From the NCBI RefSeq assembly GCF_020921035.1, contig NC_063151.1, positions 9,787,501 to 9,851,500 of the forward strand: a DNA stretch of 64,000 nt. Direction: 5' to 3'. This document shows positions 37,346-47,016 of this stretch, piece after piece. The DNA is from Rhodamnia argentea (taxonomy: Eukaryota; Streptophyta; Magnoliopsida; Myrtales; Myrtaceae). Each line of letters opens with the position of its first letter. Position 1 is the stretch's first letter. The notes under the pieces are model-generated. The model saw nothing but the letters and a program-made list of their open reading frames with translations, was not told where the DNA came from and ran no database searches. A program made the translations under genes and the position numbers.

Positions 37346-38243
37346 CATCCCGGTCGCATCTATTGTCCATCACTCATCATTACGTCTCCTCCTCGACAGC
37401 CCTAGTAAGTAGGTGGGAAACTTGCCTTTTTCTGTGCGCTTGGGCCTGATTGGCAATATTTAAGAACAGTGGAGAAATTTTGTTGTGATTAGGGAATTTC
37501 AACTCGGAGAGTTTCTTTCCCTTAGAATGTCTTCTGTGCTTTTACTGCAAACGTTTCTCTTAGTTCTCCTTTTATTATTTGCTCCTTTCATAAGTAGATC
37601 GGCCAAAATCACCAATTTCTCCATCATTTACTATTTATGGTACCATTTTGCATCTTTTGCTTTCATGTTGGACACTAAATTGCTTCGCTCATTAGTTGAC
37701 AACTTAGATTTATTTACAAAAGCACTAATTTTCTTTCCAAATTGCCCCTGCACATCTTCTAAATTCCCCAACCTTCCAAAGCAAAACCTTGATTAGACAA
37801 TTCTAACCCAACCGCCCAGTGGGCGATGGGTAGCCAAGAGCAGGCTGATGGCTGCATTCGGCAGCCGCAACTGCACCTGACGACGGTGGGTCAGGGTGGA
37901 TGGAGGAGACTGAAGTTATAGCGCATGTGGTGGGTGGGAAAGGAGGCTATAGTTCATGTCGGGTGAATTGAGAGTTGGGGTGGAGGTTTCTTATCTTTTT
38001 TAAGTTAGGACAATTTGGACATTTCGGCTATGTGATTCTATAGAAAAATGCACGACGGTTTTCTAGTGTTCTTAAAATAGCACGTCTCTTATAAATGAGA
38101 ATTTTTTTTTTCCCGTATGGTAATGACATATTAATAACATAGCTTTTCCTGACAAAAAAAAAAGCATGCCTTTTAATCTAAGAAAAGCATTTCTTACATC
38201 TGAGACACTGAGTAACATGACTTTTGGATTGCCTAAGAAAAGA

Positions 38244-38290
38244 ATAAATTCTTTCGACCAAAAAAAGGAAAAGGAAAAGTATGAATTCTT
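38244..38290 (+). mobile_element. Micro-retroposon, tCGACC head with A/G-rich tail
   Basis: tcgaccaaaaaaagg plus an A/G-rich tail (38254-38280) is flanked by ATAAATTCTT (38244-38253) and ATGAATTCTT (38281-38290). The flank match is 9 of 10 bases. Same head as the insertions at 10655 and 48747. Confidence 0.45.
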
Positions 38291-38326
38291 ACATTTGAGA
38301 CACTGTTAAGACGAATCTTTCAAAAT

Positions 38327-38365
38327 GCACAACGGTTTTTTTTTTTTTTGGTCGGAGCACAACGG
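38327..38365 (-). mobile_element. Micro-retroposon, TCCGACC head, poly(A), on minus strand
   Basis: On the minus strand the insert reads TCCGACC followed by 14 A (38336-38356). GCACAACGG stands on both sides (38327-38335 and 38357-38365) without mismatch. Confidence 0.6.
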
Positions 38366-38546
38366 TTTTTGCTCATAAGCCTTTTTTGCCTCTTCATGGG
38401 TATGAAATTCGACGCTGGTGTCAGAAAGCTTATCATGGGGAAGAAATCGCAATGATATTCGATGATCCGTCTCTTATCTCAAGTTCGTAAATGTGACATG
38501 GGCATGTATCTCCTGCGATTCAGTTTCTTGTGTGTTTCTTCCAAAT

Positions 38547-38595
38547 ATGTAAAGCTCATTTTTTTTTTTTTTTGTGGTGAAAATGTAAAGCCCAT
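38547..38595 (-). mobile_element. Micro-retroposon, TTCACCAC head, poly(A), on minus strand
   Basis: On the minus strand the insert reads TTCACCAC followed by about 15 A (38560-38582). It is flanked by ATGTAAAGCTCAT and ATGTAAAGCCCAT, 12 of 13 bases identical. The head differs from TTTCGACC, so it may have another source. Confidence 0.5.
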
Positions 38596-39134
38596 TGACA
38601 AATCGTTAAATAATTATTTTAAGCACACCCGTAATTTTTTTTCCCTCGCGTGTTACGTTTTTTTAGGACATTTTAGACATTTTAATACTAGTCTTTTCCA
38701 TTCCAAAATCTTCCGAACACCAGAAAAGAAATCACCATGTTATTTCCATCTCATTCCTTCGCAACAGACGAACACAAGAATCTCAATGCATGTGTCATTT
38801 CATTCTTTGTCTAGTTTCATTGTTACGCAAACGTAATGTAAAATTATTGATAGTGTGAGAGGCTTATATGAAAATCAATCATGGCATCGATGGTTTAACT
38901 AGTTAGTTCGAAAAGTTTAATCTTTAAGTATGAATCTCATTTAGACAATCTACCAAGTTGGAGAAACACAAAATTACATCATGGAAAGGCGATCCCAATC
39001 GCGCGATACCCACCAATCAAATCGAGCATTGTTGCTCGGAGATTGATTAAGTGTCCAATGCATCCCGTGCATATCCATCGAGTTATTCATTAGCGTTGCG
39101 AATTGAGAAAAACATTTTATTTGCCCGATACAAG

Positions 39135-39202
39135 CACGTGACGGCGTTGATAATATGTAATCGATCGATCACTGTCGTGAATTTCCGTCTTAATTTCACG
39201 TG
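39135..39202. promoter_or_regulatory. Two G-boxes upstream of OEP21
   Basis: CACGTG occurs at 39135-39140 and 39197-39202, about 425 and 360 bases before the OEP21 start codon. The contexts are gCACGTGac and tCACGTGtc, which also contain the ACGTG core of ABA-response elements. G-boxes bind bZIP and bHLH factors in plants; use here is inferred only. Confidence 0.35.
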
Positions 39203-39498
39203 TCACCGGCCGTAACGAGCCGTCGCACAAATCTCCGTCTCGTGAGGAACGGCTCCGTTGCGTTTTGCCTTCTTCTACCCCGGCCACATGGTGAAAGCGT
39301 ACGGAGGCCCAGAAGCCCATGGCTAAACGGACACGTATTTCCTTCTCATTGGGCCAAGCGAGACGCGATTATCTCCGGGAGCATATATGTAGTCTTCTCG
39401 CTGGAGACAGGAAAACTCCCGAGCGCTGCGAGATTGTGATAATACGACGTTACATTCTCCGGCGACCGGCGACGGGTGGGTGGCTACCGGCCTTACAG

Positions 39499-39507
39499 TT
39501 AGGGTTT
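39499..39507 (+). promoter_or_regulatory. Telo-box before OEP21
   Basis: TTAGGGTTT (inverse AAACCCTAA), the telo-box found near the start sites of many plant housekeeping genes, lies 52 bases before the start codon. Confidence 0.4.
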
Positions 39508-39558
39508 ATCATCCTCGCTGTCGCGTCCACCCATCCATAACTTCGCATTTCTTCGCAA

Positions 39559-41808
39559 ATGGAGACGTCTCTCAGATACGGGGGCGACGCCAAGGCTCTC
39601 AGAATCCACGCCAAAGAGAAGATTCCGATCGATTCCAAGACCTTCTTGCAGGTGCAATCTCTCTCTCTCTCTCTGTGCTCTTTTTCTGGTTTGATATTCA
39701 ATTGGGTATTACCTGTGCTTAGACGTTCTCGCTTGAATTGGTCTGTTGAGTGTCAGTGCGTCGCGTGAGATAGTCGAATGTCTGATTAGCGAAGCGCCAG
39801 GTCTTATGAATCCATGGGAACGAATTAGTGCAAGATAGAGGAGAGAAAAGAGTGTGAAGATTGGCTGAGTGGGGGGGAAATGTATCCGACCTGTCCGGGT
39901 TCTCTAATTGATTCTAGCTTAAGCTGCCATTGATGGTGTTAGCGTGAGAAGAAGCCTTAGAGGTCATGCTCAACTGCTACTTAAGAAGTTGCTGCTTTAA
40001 ATGGTCTAGGCTGACGTTCTCTCCCTTGTTGTATGTCAGCTTCATGGAGAACTCGACACAAGATTGGGAGCTCCGAGTTATCTTAGTGCGATGATACGAC
40101 ACTTCTACCCAGACGTGAGTGACTTATTCTCGTAAATTTTTCGTTGTCAAATCTTGACATCTCTTGTGGCACATTCGGATGCTTCTTATACCTTTGTTTG
40201 CTTCTGTCTGCACCATTGTCCTGTAGCTATCTGCTAGCCTCGGCGTAGGAGTGCAATATGATAAAAATGGGAAGCTTCGCTATAATGTACGTGCAAAGAA
40301 GGCATTTCCTGTGACTACTAATGGACTATTGAGCTTTAACGTGAAAGGACGGTGCGATGTTGACAAAGAGTTTAAGCAGGTTCGTGATTATTTATGTTTG
40401 CAATGACTTTGGTGTAGTGTGATTAGATATGGGGTGAGATGTCCCAAGTTGATCGATTGGTTACCCTCTTGATGTCAAAACACCTTAAAGCTAATTCAGA
40501 GATTAATGCAAAATGGTTTTCTATCATTTTATTTGGCTCTCCTGCTCCATATGTTCTGCTCAGCAATTATGTTAGTCAATGTGAGAATTTTATGCCTTTT
40601 ACAGATTCTAACTGCAACTCATGTTTATTATGATAACAGTGGAAGTCCAGGGGAGGTGCTGAATTTTCTTGGAGCATTTTCAATTTTCAGAAGGACCAAG
40701 ATGTTAGACTCAAACTAGGCCTTGAAATGTTCGACCAGGTATGGACCATGGAGTCATGTACCTTTTGTGTCATTTGGTTTTCAAATGTTGCTTATGTTTT
40801 GTGACCTTTCAGCATAATCTGAGATTGTAGTTGATGGATGGAAAAATCTTGGGTAAGATTGAGTCTGTGCAATTCTTGACATCTATAACCGTTTATTTGA
40901 TGGCTTCTGTAAACGTTCGTATGCAGCATGCCTTTCTTAGTACAAAGCTTGTGACTCGGTTCTCTTTTCAAGTTAATGCTGGACTAATTTCGTAGTTTTT
41001 CCCCCTTTGCATTAAAGGAGTGGTTGTAGTTTGATACTGCTACTGTTATCAGGTCTTTAACAGAGACGCCATTATGCATGTTTGATTGCCTAACTAGAAA
41101 GTACTTTTGCTCCAATGGTGCGTATGTTTCGTGAAAAACAAACGATTTGGAAAATATTTTCTTAAAAATTATTGCTTGTATCGCTTACAAACGGAAAATG
41201 TTTTCATCGTCCACGAAAATATTTAGACATAAATTGTTATCGAAGACGAAAATATTTTTCATTGACCGATTATTTCAAGTGGTACAAGTGATTATTTTTA
41301 GGAATACATTTTCAAAATTATTCATTTTTTGGCGAAACAAACTAAGCCTAAGAACCGAACCTTGTAACCCAAATAAATAGATGTCTCTCTAATGGCATCT
41401 ACTTTATTTTGAAGTGGAGGGGTAAGGGACAAGTCGTAAGACCTCGGGACAAGTCCTATTGGATATATAAGGCCTCCGTGAACTTAACAAAAACATAACA
41501 CAATATTTGGGCATTTCCATTGACCCTCTCCGCTCTAATTAAGCATTTATTGGTTCATGTCTATATATAAATGTGTGCATGTGCATCTGTATTGCTACTA
41601 AGAAGTGCTCTGTAATCAGTATAAGGTCACATAAGGAATGGCCGAGCTCCGCATTGAACCTTATGCTTCCAAACAAGTTCAAAATTATGTGCGGTTGTTG
41701 ACTCTCGCTCAAAAACCTTTCCAGGTACCATATCTGCAGGTTAGGGAAAACAACTGGACTTTCATTGCAGATACTAATGGTAGGTGGAATTTGAGGTACG
41801 ACCTATGA
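39559..41808 (+). CDS. OEP21: Outer envelope pore protein 21, chloroplastic
   Basis: A beta-barrel, anion-selective channel of the plastid outer envelope, known in pea for triose-phosphate and phosphate flow with ATP gating. Five exons read 39559-39651, 40040-40114, 40227-40379, 40640-40738 and 41725-41808. They total 504 nt and encode 167 residues, the family's length. It has no cleavable transit peptide, as expected. Landmark stretches are [67 protein letters not shown] and the end [21 protein letters not shown]. Alternating polar and apolar residues fit beta strands. Intron 4 (986 bp) carries a MITE at 41117. All exon joins are in phase 0. Confidence 0.93.
41117..41348. mobile_element. MITE in OEP21 intron 4, related to 15738-15989
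   Basis: The left end GGTGCGTATGTTTCGTGAAA and right inverse GGCTTAGTTTGTTTCGCCAAA are worn inverted ends. The inside repeats the order of motifs seen at 15738: 'attgcttgtatcgcttacaaa', 'agacataaattgttatcgaagacgaaaat' and 'attgaccgatta'. No target duplication was clear. Confidence 0.55.
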
Positions 41809-43460
41809 TTATGAAGGAGCGGAACTGGATCTATTCTTTTTCAGCATATGTGACACCAGAAGTCATGTCCTTCGGTTTTCTGTATTGCTGGATACCTGGT
41901 GAACTACATTAGTCAACGAGTAGATGATCAGCTCTTTAGTAAATGTGGTTTATTTACTGCATGTCTTGTTTATTTGGGTCTGGAGGCAGTCAGGTTTATG
42001 AATTTGAGTTGGATGATGTGTTGAAGTTCCATTGTTAAGCTAGGCTCAATTGAGATTGCACAGACGGAAAAAGGCCTGTTTCGTGCTCGGTGAAGCATGT
42101 TAATCTGTTTCTAGGAGGGTCCCATCATTTAAAGAGTGCCCGTGTTTTCGTGGCATCGCTTATTATCCTCGAGCAGGACCTTGAATCGCTACTTACATAC
42201 TCGAATGAAGATGCGTTATGAGAAGTCTGATTATTCGTTTTATTTTGACTTATCGACGTCATAATCTACCACTGTCAACAGTGAGATGATGGACGTCAGG
42301 CCAGTAAGGTATTTGCCCATTTTAAGTTTCTTTGCACATGGCAATAGGGGAAGAAGTAAACCACTCCCCGTGACATTCTGGTGCGGATGGAGAGGGTGAT
42401 GTGGTCAGGAGTGTTCGGAGGCTTAGCTCTTATGTAGATGTGATATGTAAGTCGCGTAATTTCATAATCGAGACACATTGTTTTCCTTCTGAAAGTAGGT
42501 GAATGTGCTGACCCGAACTCCACGAATAATTCCCTAAGCATGATGCAGATTGATTCTATCATCCGTAGAGGGAGTGTTCCTGAAAAAAAGCAAGGACAGC
42601 TCTTTTTCGCATGTTGCCTGTTTCCCGCCATGAAAGCTTTTCTCGGCACGGGAAGTTGGCACTCAACTACCACCTTGCTCGAATAAATGAGTTGACTCTA
42701 TCTCGACCATTAAATGTTGTGAGCCTTATTTGGGATTCGCATGATCTGATAGTTGAGAACTTGAGATGGAACTGGGTTCCATGTAGCGGGCGCATGTAAT
42801 ATTTATTTCACATCATAGACAGCTTGTAAGTTGTAACATGCCAAACATGCCACTTGCGCGACATTCTGCCCCCAGTGTCACGTTCTTTGTGTGCAAGTGA
42901 TTATAAAATCTAAAAGAGTTTATGAGGATCTGTCACATGAATTCAAGTGATCTCTCTTTTTTTTTTTCTTGTTGAAAATTATGCACTTCTTAGTGGTTGT
43001 GGTGTCTGGCATCGAATGAAAGACGAATTTTGAGCAAGTTAAAACTGAAAAAAAAAAAAAAGAAGAAGTGAAAAAGGTGATAGTGAAAGCGTAATGAGTG
43101 ATGCCAAACCCCACCCTCGACCCCGAAGAACATGAGGGGAATCATCAAATCATGGCAAGACATTAACAACGGCGCCAAAGGCTGGGGGCGGGGGGCATAA
43201 TCATGCATATCTTCTGAATCCAAGGACGATTCCGTAACAATACCAGAAATGGAGGACAAAAAAGTAATTTCAGCAAAGTTCTCCATTGCCACCCCCGACC
43301 CGACCCGATCCGACCCGACCAAATTGAGTCCAAACCATTACAAAAATCAGCGGGGGGTGGGTTTAGTTGTTAGTTGCTACCCACAGCTCCCTGTTCCCCC
43401 TAATCCTTTCAGACAACACGAACCGAACACCTTTCTCTCCCCCCACTCTCTCTCTCTCTC
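41809..43460. other. Intergenic between OEP21 and the ATL gene
   Basis: OEP21 3' UTR and ATL promoter; no coding exon seen between. Immediately upstream of the ATL gene, 43292-43320 is a tandem of CCGAC/CCGAT units. CT repeats at 43443-43460 touch the start codon. Confidence 0.45.
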
Positions 43461-44051
43461 ATGACTCGCCACCGCTTCCTCGGCGGCGCCGGCTCGCCCC
43501 CGGACCCCATCGCCGTCGACTCCGACTTCGTCGTCATCCTCGCGGCCCTCCTCTGCGCCCTCATATGCGTCCTCGGCCTCGTCGCCGTCGCCCGCTGTGC
43601 CTGGCTCCGCCGCCTCTCCTCCCCCTCCTCCTTCACCGCCAGCGCCGGCGGCGGCCCTCCCCCACCACCGCCCCCCCCTCCGCCTTCCAAGGCCAACAAG
43701 GGCCTCAAGAAGAAGGTCCTCCGCTCCCTCCCCAAGCTCACCTTCACCTCCGATTCCGCCGCCCGATTCTCCGACTGCACCATCTGTCTCGCGGAGTTCG
43801 CCGAGGGGGACGAAATCCGAGTGCTGCCCCACTGCGGGCACGCGTTCCACGTGGCCTGCATCGACCCGTGGCTCGGATCGCACTCCTCCTGCCCGTCCTG
43901 CCGCCGGATCCTGGTTGCCGCGCCCACGGTGTGCGAAAAGTGCGGCAATTTGCCGGCCGCGACCCCGAGCTCGAGCACGATCTCCGGCGCAGCTGAGGAG
44001 GAGTCCAGAATGAGGCAAAGAGAAGATAACGACAGTAGGTTTTTGCCGTAA
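43461..44051 (+). CDS. RING-H2 finger protein of the ATL family (ATL80-like E3 ubiquitin ligase)
   Basis: A single exon of 196 residues. A transmembrane helix lies at about 23-45 (DFVVILAALLCALICVLGLV), followed by RCAWLRR. A Pro-run loop comes next, then the family's basic GLD-like motif (GLKKKVLRSLP). The RING-H2 domain spans about residues 105-148, with CTIC, the CGHAFHVACID zinc ligands (Cys-His-His) and CPSCRR, which binds E2. The end ...SRFLP resembles the FLP end of ATL80/ATL8. ATL proteins are membrane E3 ligases often tied to stress and defence; the substrate is unknown. The gene is intronless, as most ATLs are, and much more GC-rich than its flanks, which opens long spurious frames on the other strand. 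Confidence 0.93.
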   Translation: MTRHRFLGGAGSPPDPIAVDSDFVVILAALLCALICVLGLVAVARCAWLRRLSSPSSFTASAGGGPPPPPPPPPPSKANKGLKKKVLRSLPKLTFTSDSAARFSDCTICLAEFAEGDEIRVLPHCGHAFHVACIDPWLGSHSSCPSCRRILVAAPTVCEKCGNLPAATPSSSTISGAAEEESRMRQREDNDSRFLP

Positions 44052-47016
44052 CACGAATTCCCCCTCTGTGAAGGGCGGCTTCTCTTCCTCTTTCCTCTTG
44101 GGGCGTTTGATTTAGATATGCTTAGCTTTAGCACGAAGATGATGTTCATTGATGTCAGGATACGATAGGTTAGTGTCATATGGTCATAGGAATCACGCGT
44201 GAAAAAGGGTTGAATCTCAAGCTCAGTTTCAATGGAAAATTCATGAGATCAAGGTGTTTTTTCTTTTTTTGCCTCTGTTTCTCTTCTTTGATCGATGGAC
44301 TTGTTCATGGGTGTTGGCCATTGACGACCTACAGCTTCCCTGACCGAGTGAGGACATTACCAGACCGGTCTCTATCTCGCCGCGCAAAAAACGACCATCA
44401 ATGGCGGCGGCTGCTGCTGCTGTTGGGCTGGCTCCTCCTGTCTGGCCCAAGTGTCCTCCTAGTGGTTGGGTGTTCAATGAACTTTGAGTGGGAGCCATGG
44501 ATGGGTGGAGAGAGAGAGAGAGAGAGAGAGAGACAGCTTTGATCTATTTTACAGGTGGGCCAGTGGGAATCAAGATTAAAAAACAGAAGCAGGGGACCCA
44601 TTTTTCCTTTTGTGAGGAAGAGAGACGGAGAGTCCATGGCCATCAAACGTTGAAGGAAAGAATCTCTCTCTTTGGGTGGAGAGAGAGAGAGAGAGAGAGA
44701 GGCTATGAAGAGATTGACCCGTTTCAATTCCAATGATCCCACAAATCTTTTGTCTTTTTCACAGTTCTTTCCTTTTCCCCTGATTTGCTTTTGCCGTTTT
44801 GGACCGGCTTTCAGCCGCTGCGGACGTGGGATGTCCGCTTGTGACTGTCCGAACATGGATCGAGATAGGATACGAATTTGAAAATTTATTGGGATTTTAC
44901 GGAAAATCTCTTCATGTTGTCTGGTGAATACCCGGATGTAACATTGCTTCTTGCTGTATGCTATCCACCACGCCGGCGGCTTCTCACAGGCCACAGCGAC
45001 GACGGCCACAACCCCTGCACCGAGCCATCGAGGAAGTTCATGCGTTAAGCTAATAGATCAACCAAACTGGATGATTGGAATGTTATGTAAATGCATGCGC
45101 AATCAATCACACTAGCAGTCCAGCATCCGTTGACCCGAGTGCACCTGTGTAGAAAAGTGCTTTCAACTATTAGGTCAACCCTTTTTTTTTCTTTTGGCTT
45201 CTTCTGCTCGGAGAATTCCATCTCTTTACGTTTTCTTTAGTGGGAAATCAAGATGATGATAATAACAATATCTACGAACCACCCATTTGATTTATACAGC
45301 ACACGATCTATGGTTGTTCAACATATTTTATCCGCCAAGTGCATCGGGGACGGAGACTATGAACCGACGAATGGTGTCCATCTGAAAACCCCTCGTAATT
45401 CAATCTTTTAATCAAGTGGGGGTACGCTAATCCCTCCGTTTATTGGCGGTACGGGCGGCGTCTATGGGAAGGCAGTGGAAAGCTATAATCATCTCGCCGC
45501 CGTGCTCGTTGCGACCAAACTAATGATGGTACAAGAGAGCGAGCGAGCGAGCGAGCGAGCGAGCGCGCGCTCTTCTTGGGTACCTTTCACACCTAAAAAG
45601 CAGGAAATGTCACGGTTCACACGGCCGTTGGCGCAACGAAAGGTAATGGGTTTGGTTTTGATAATTAACAACGAATAGAATCCTTCATTCTTTTTTCCAA
45701 TTGTTTGTTAATATTTGTGACGGCATGAAGTTCCACATAAGCCAGCCCACTAACCGGAACTTCAAAAATTTTGGTGGAGGCGACATAAATTAATGAATCC
45801 AAAAGATATGATTAAGAAAGGCTCGTCCCAAGAATATGCCATGTTGTCGAGGCGACCGTCCTCCTTTCTTTCCCTGACCCCATTCGAAAGATCTAAAGTT
45901 GGTTCTTTCTCGGACTGTTTAAGCCTCCGAATCACGCGATCGAGATCATTAATTTAGTGAGGGGGGGAAAGCCATATTCCTTCCTCTCCGGAGCCGTCCA
46001 ATTATTTAATATATTATATCACCAACACTTCAAGAGTCAACATGTTGACCCGTTCGGACTCCATGGGCATCTCGTGCAAGGTACGTTCTTTTGCCTTTTT
46101 TTTATTATTATTATATAGCTGAATGTTTAGTACATCTTATCAGCAATTTTAAAAAGAGCTAATAGCGCCATTAGGGGACTGAGCCGGCGCGTCCCCGTGT
46201 CGAATGCGCCCACTTTGGGGGGATTTCCGGAGTTGGGGGGTCAAACCCCGAGCTCGGCCCGAGAGACGAGGACGCCATTTCCTACGTATATTTTGGGGGG
46301 TTGCCGAATGCATGCGTGCCGAAAATATCGGCCCTTGGCGGTTCGGATGGTGTTGGGTCCCGCTCGATCGAGTCAGTGGTGCACATTTTTTTGCCGGGCG
46401 CAATGCGATTTGCGCACGCAAGTAACGGTTCATGCCAAGAGAGATCTTGCAAGTGCTGCTGGTAGTTCACACGAAATGAAACTCAGTCGGTGCATTTCGC
46501 AATGGCTCACGCGAAGCTTCGGTCGCGGAGGAAGAGAGGGGAAATGAGAGGTGAAAGACATTGGTCAGGACAAAGCGATCGAGTCTGGAATATGGCCCAC
46601 CGCCGATGCCTGAAATGGGCCGGGAAGGCCCAAGCCCAGGGCGGAGCGGGCTTGTTTTAGGCCCAACTTGTTGTGGAAGGCAAGTTCAAATTAGAAACAT
46701 CTTCGAATCCCCCTTGATGTGACCGTCGCATGGTCGAAAAAGCGTAACTTAGAAGGCGACTCTTTTCTTGGGAAGCAAGTAAGGGAAATTGGCTAGAAGT
46801 ATACTTCTTCATGCTGTGCTCTCAAAATGATGGAATTTTTCACTTCTTTCTGGGCAAGATCACCAGAACAAAAAAAAAACAAAATAATCGTTTTCGAATT
46901 GGAAGGCATGGTGAGAACTTGAATACAAAGGATAATTTGCAAAACTTTCCGAACACAAACTTAATCGGCTTCTCAACAGTGTTAACCGGAGTTGGGACAA
47001 GAGACAAAACATTCGG
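44052..47016. other. Intergenic between ATL and TST genes
   Basis: No coding exon was recognised in ~3 kb. Two (GA)n runs preceded by 'gggtgg' lie at 44502-44533 and 44676-44701, and a (GAGC)n microsatellite at about 45537-45567. Positions 46180-46430 are GC-rich without a believable reading frame. The right end holds the TST 3' UTR. Confidence 0.45.

Larger units (their letters stand above)
37346..39558. other. Intergenic between OST1A and OEP21
   Basis: No coding exon was recognised. The first ~300 bases probably hold the OST1A 3' UTR. Three small poly(A)/poly(T) insertions with flanking duplications lie at 38244-38290, 38327-38365 and 38547-38595 (listed separately). The phrase ttcttacatctgagacactg (38191) recurs with one change at 38286. 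The right end holds the OEP21 promoter. Confidence 0.5.

Noticed and set aside
43377-44179. Two long minus-strand frames and two alternative plus-strand frames over the ATL gene
   Set aside because: They are by-products of high GC; only the 43461 frame has the membrane helix, GLD motif and RING-H2 finger.
44502-44701. Two (GA)n runs preceded by 'gggtgg' as ends of a mobile element
   Set aside because: They are in direct, not inverted, orientation with no flanking duplication; they look like independent microsatellites or a small local duplication.
46149-46550. GC-rich block with overlapping frames on both strands
   Set aside because: No frame gives a recognisable protein, start context or splice sites; left as intergenic.
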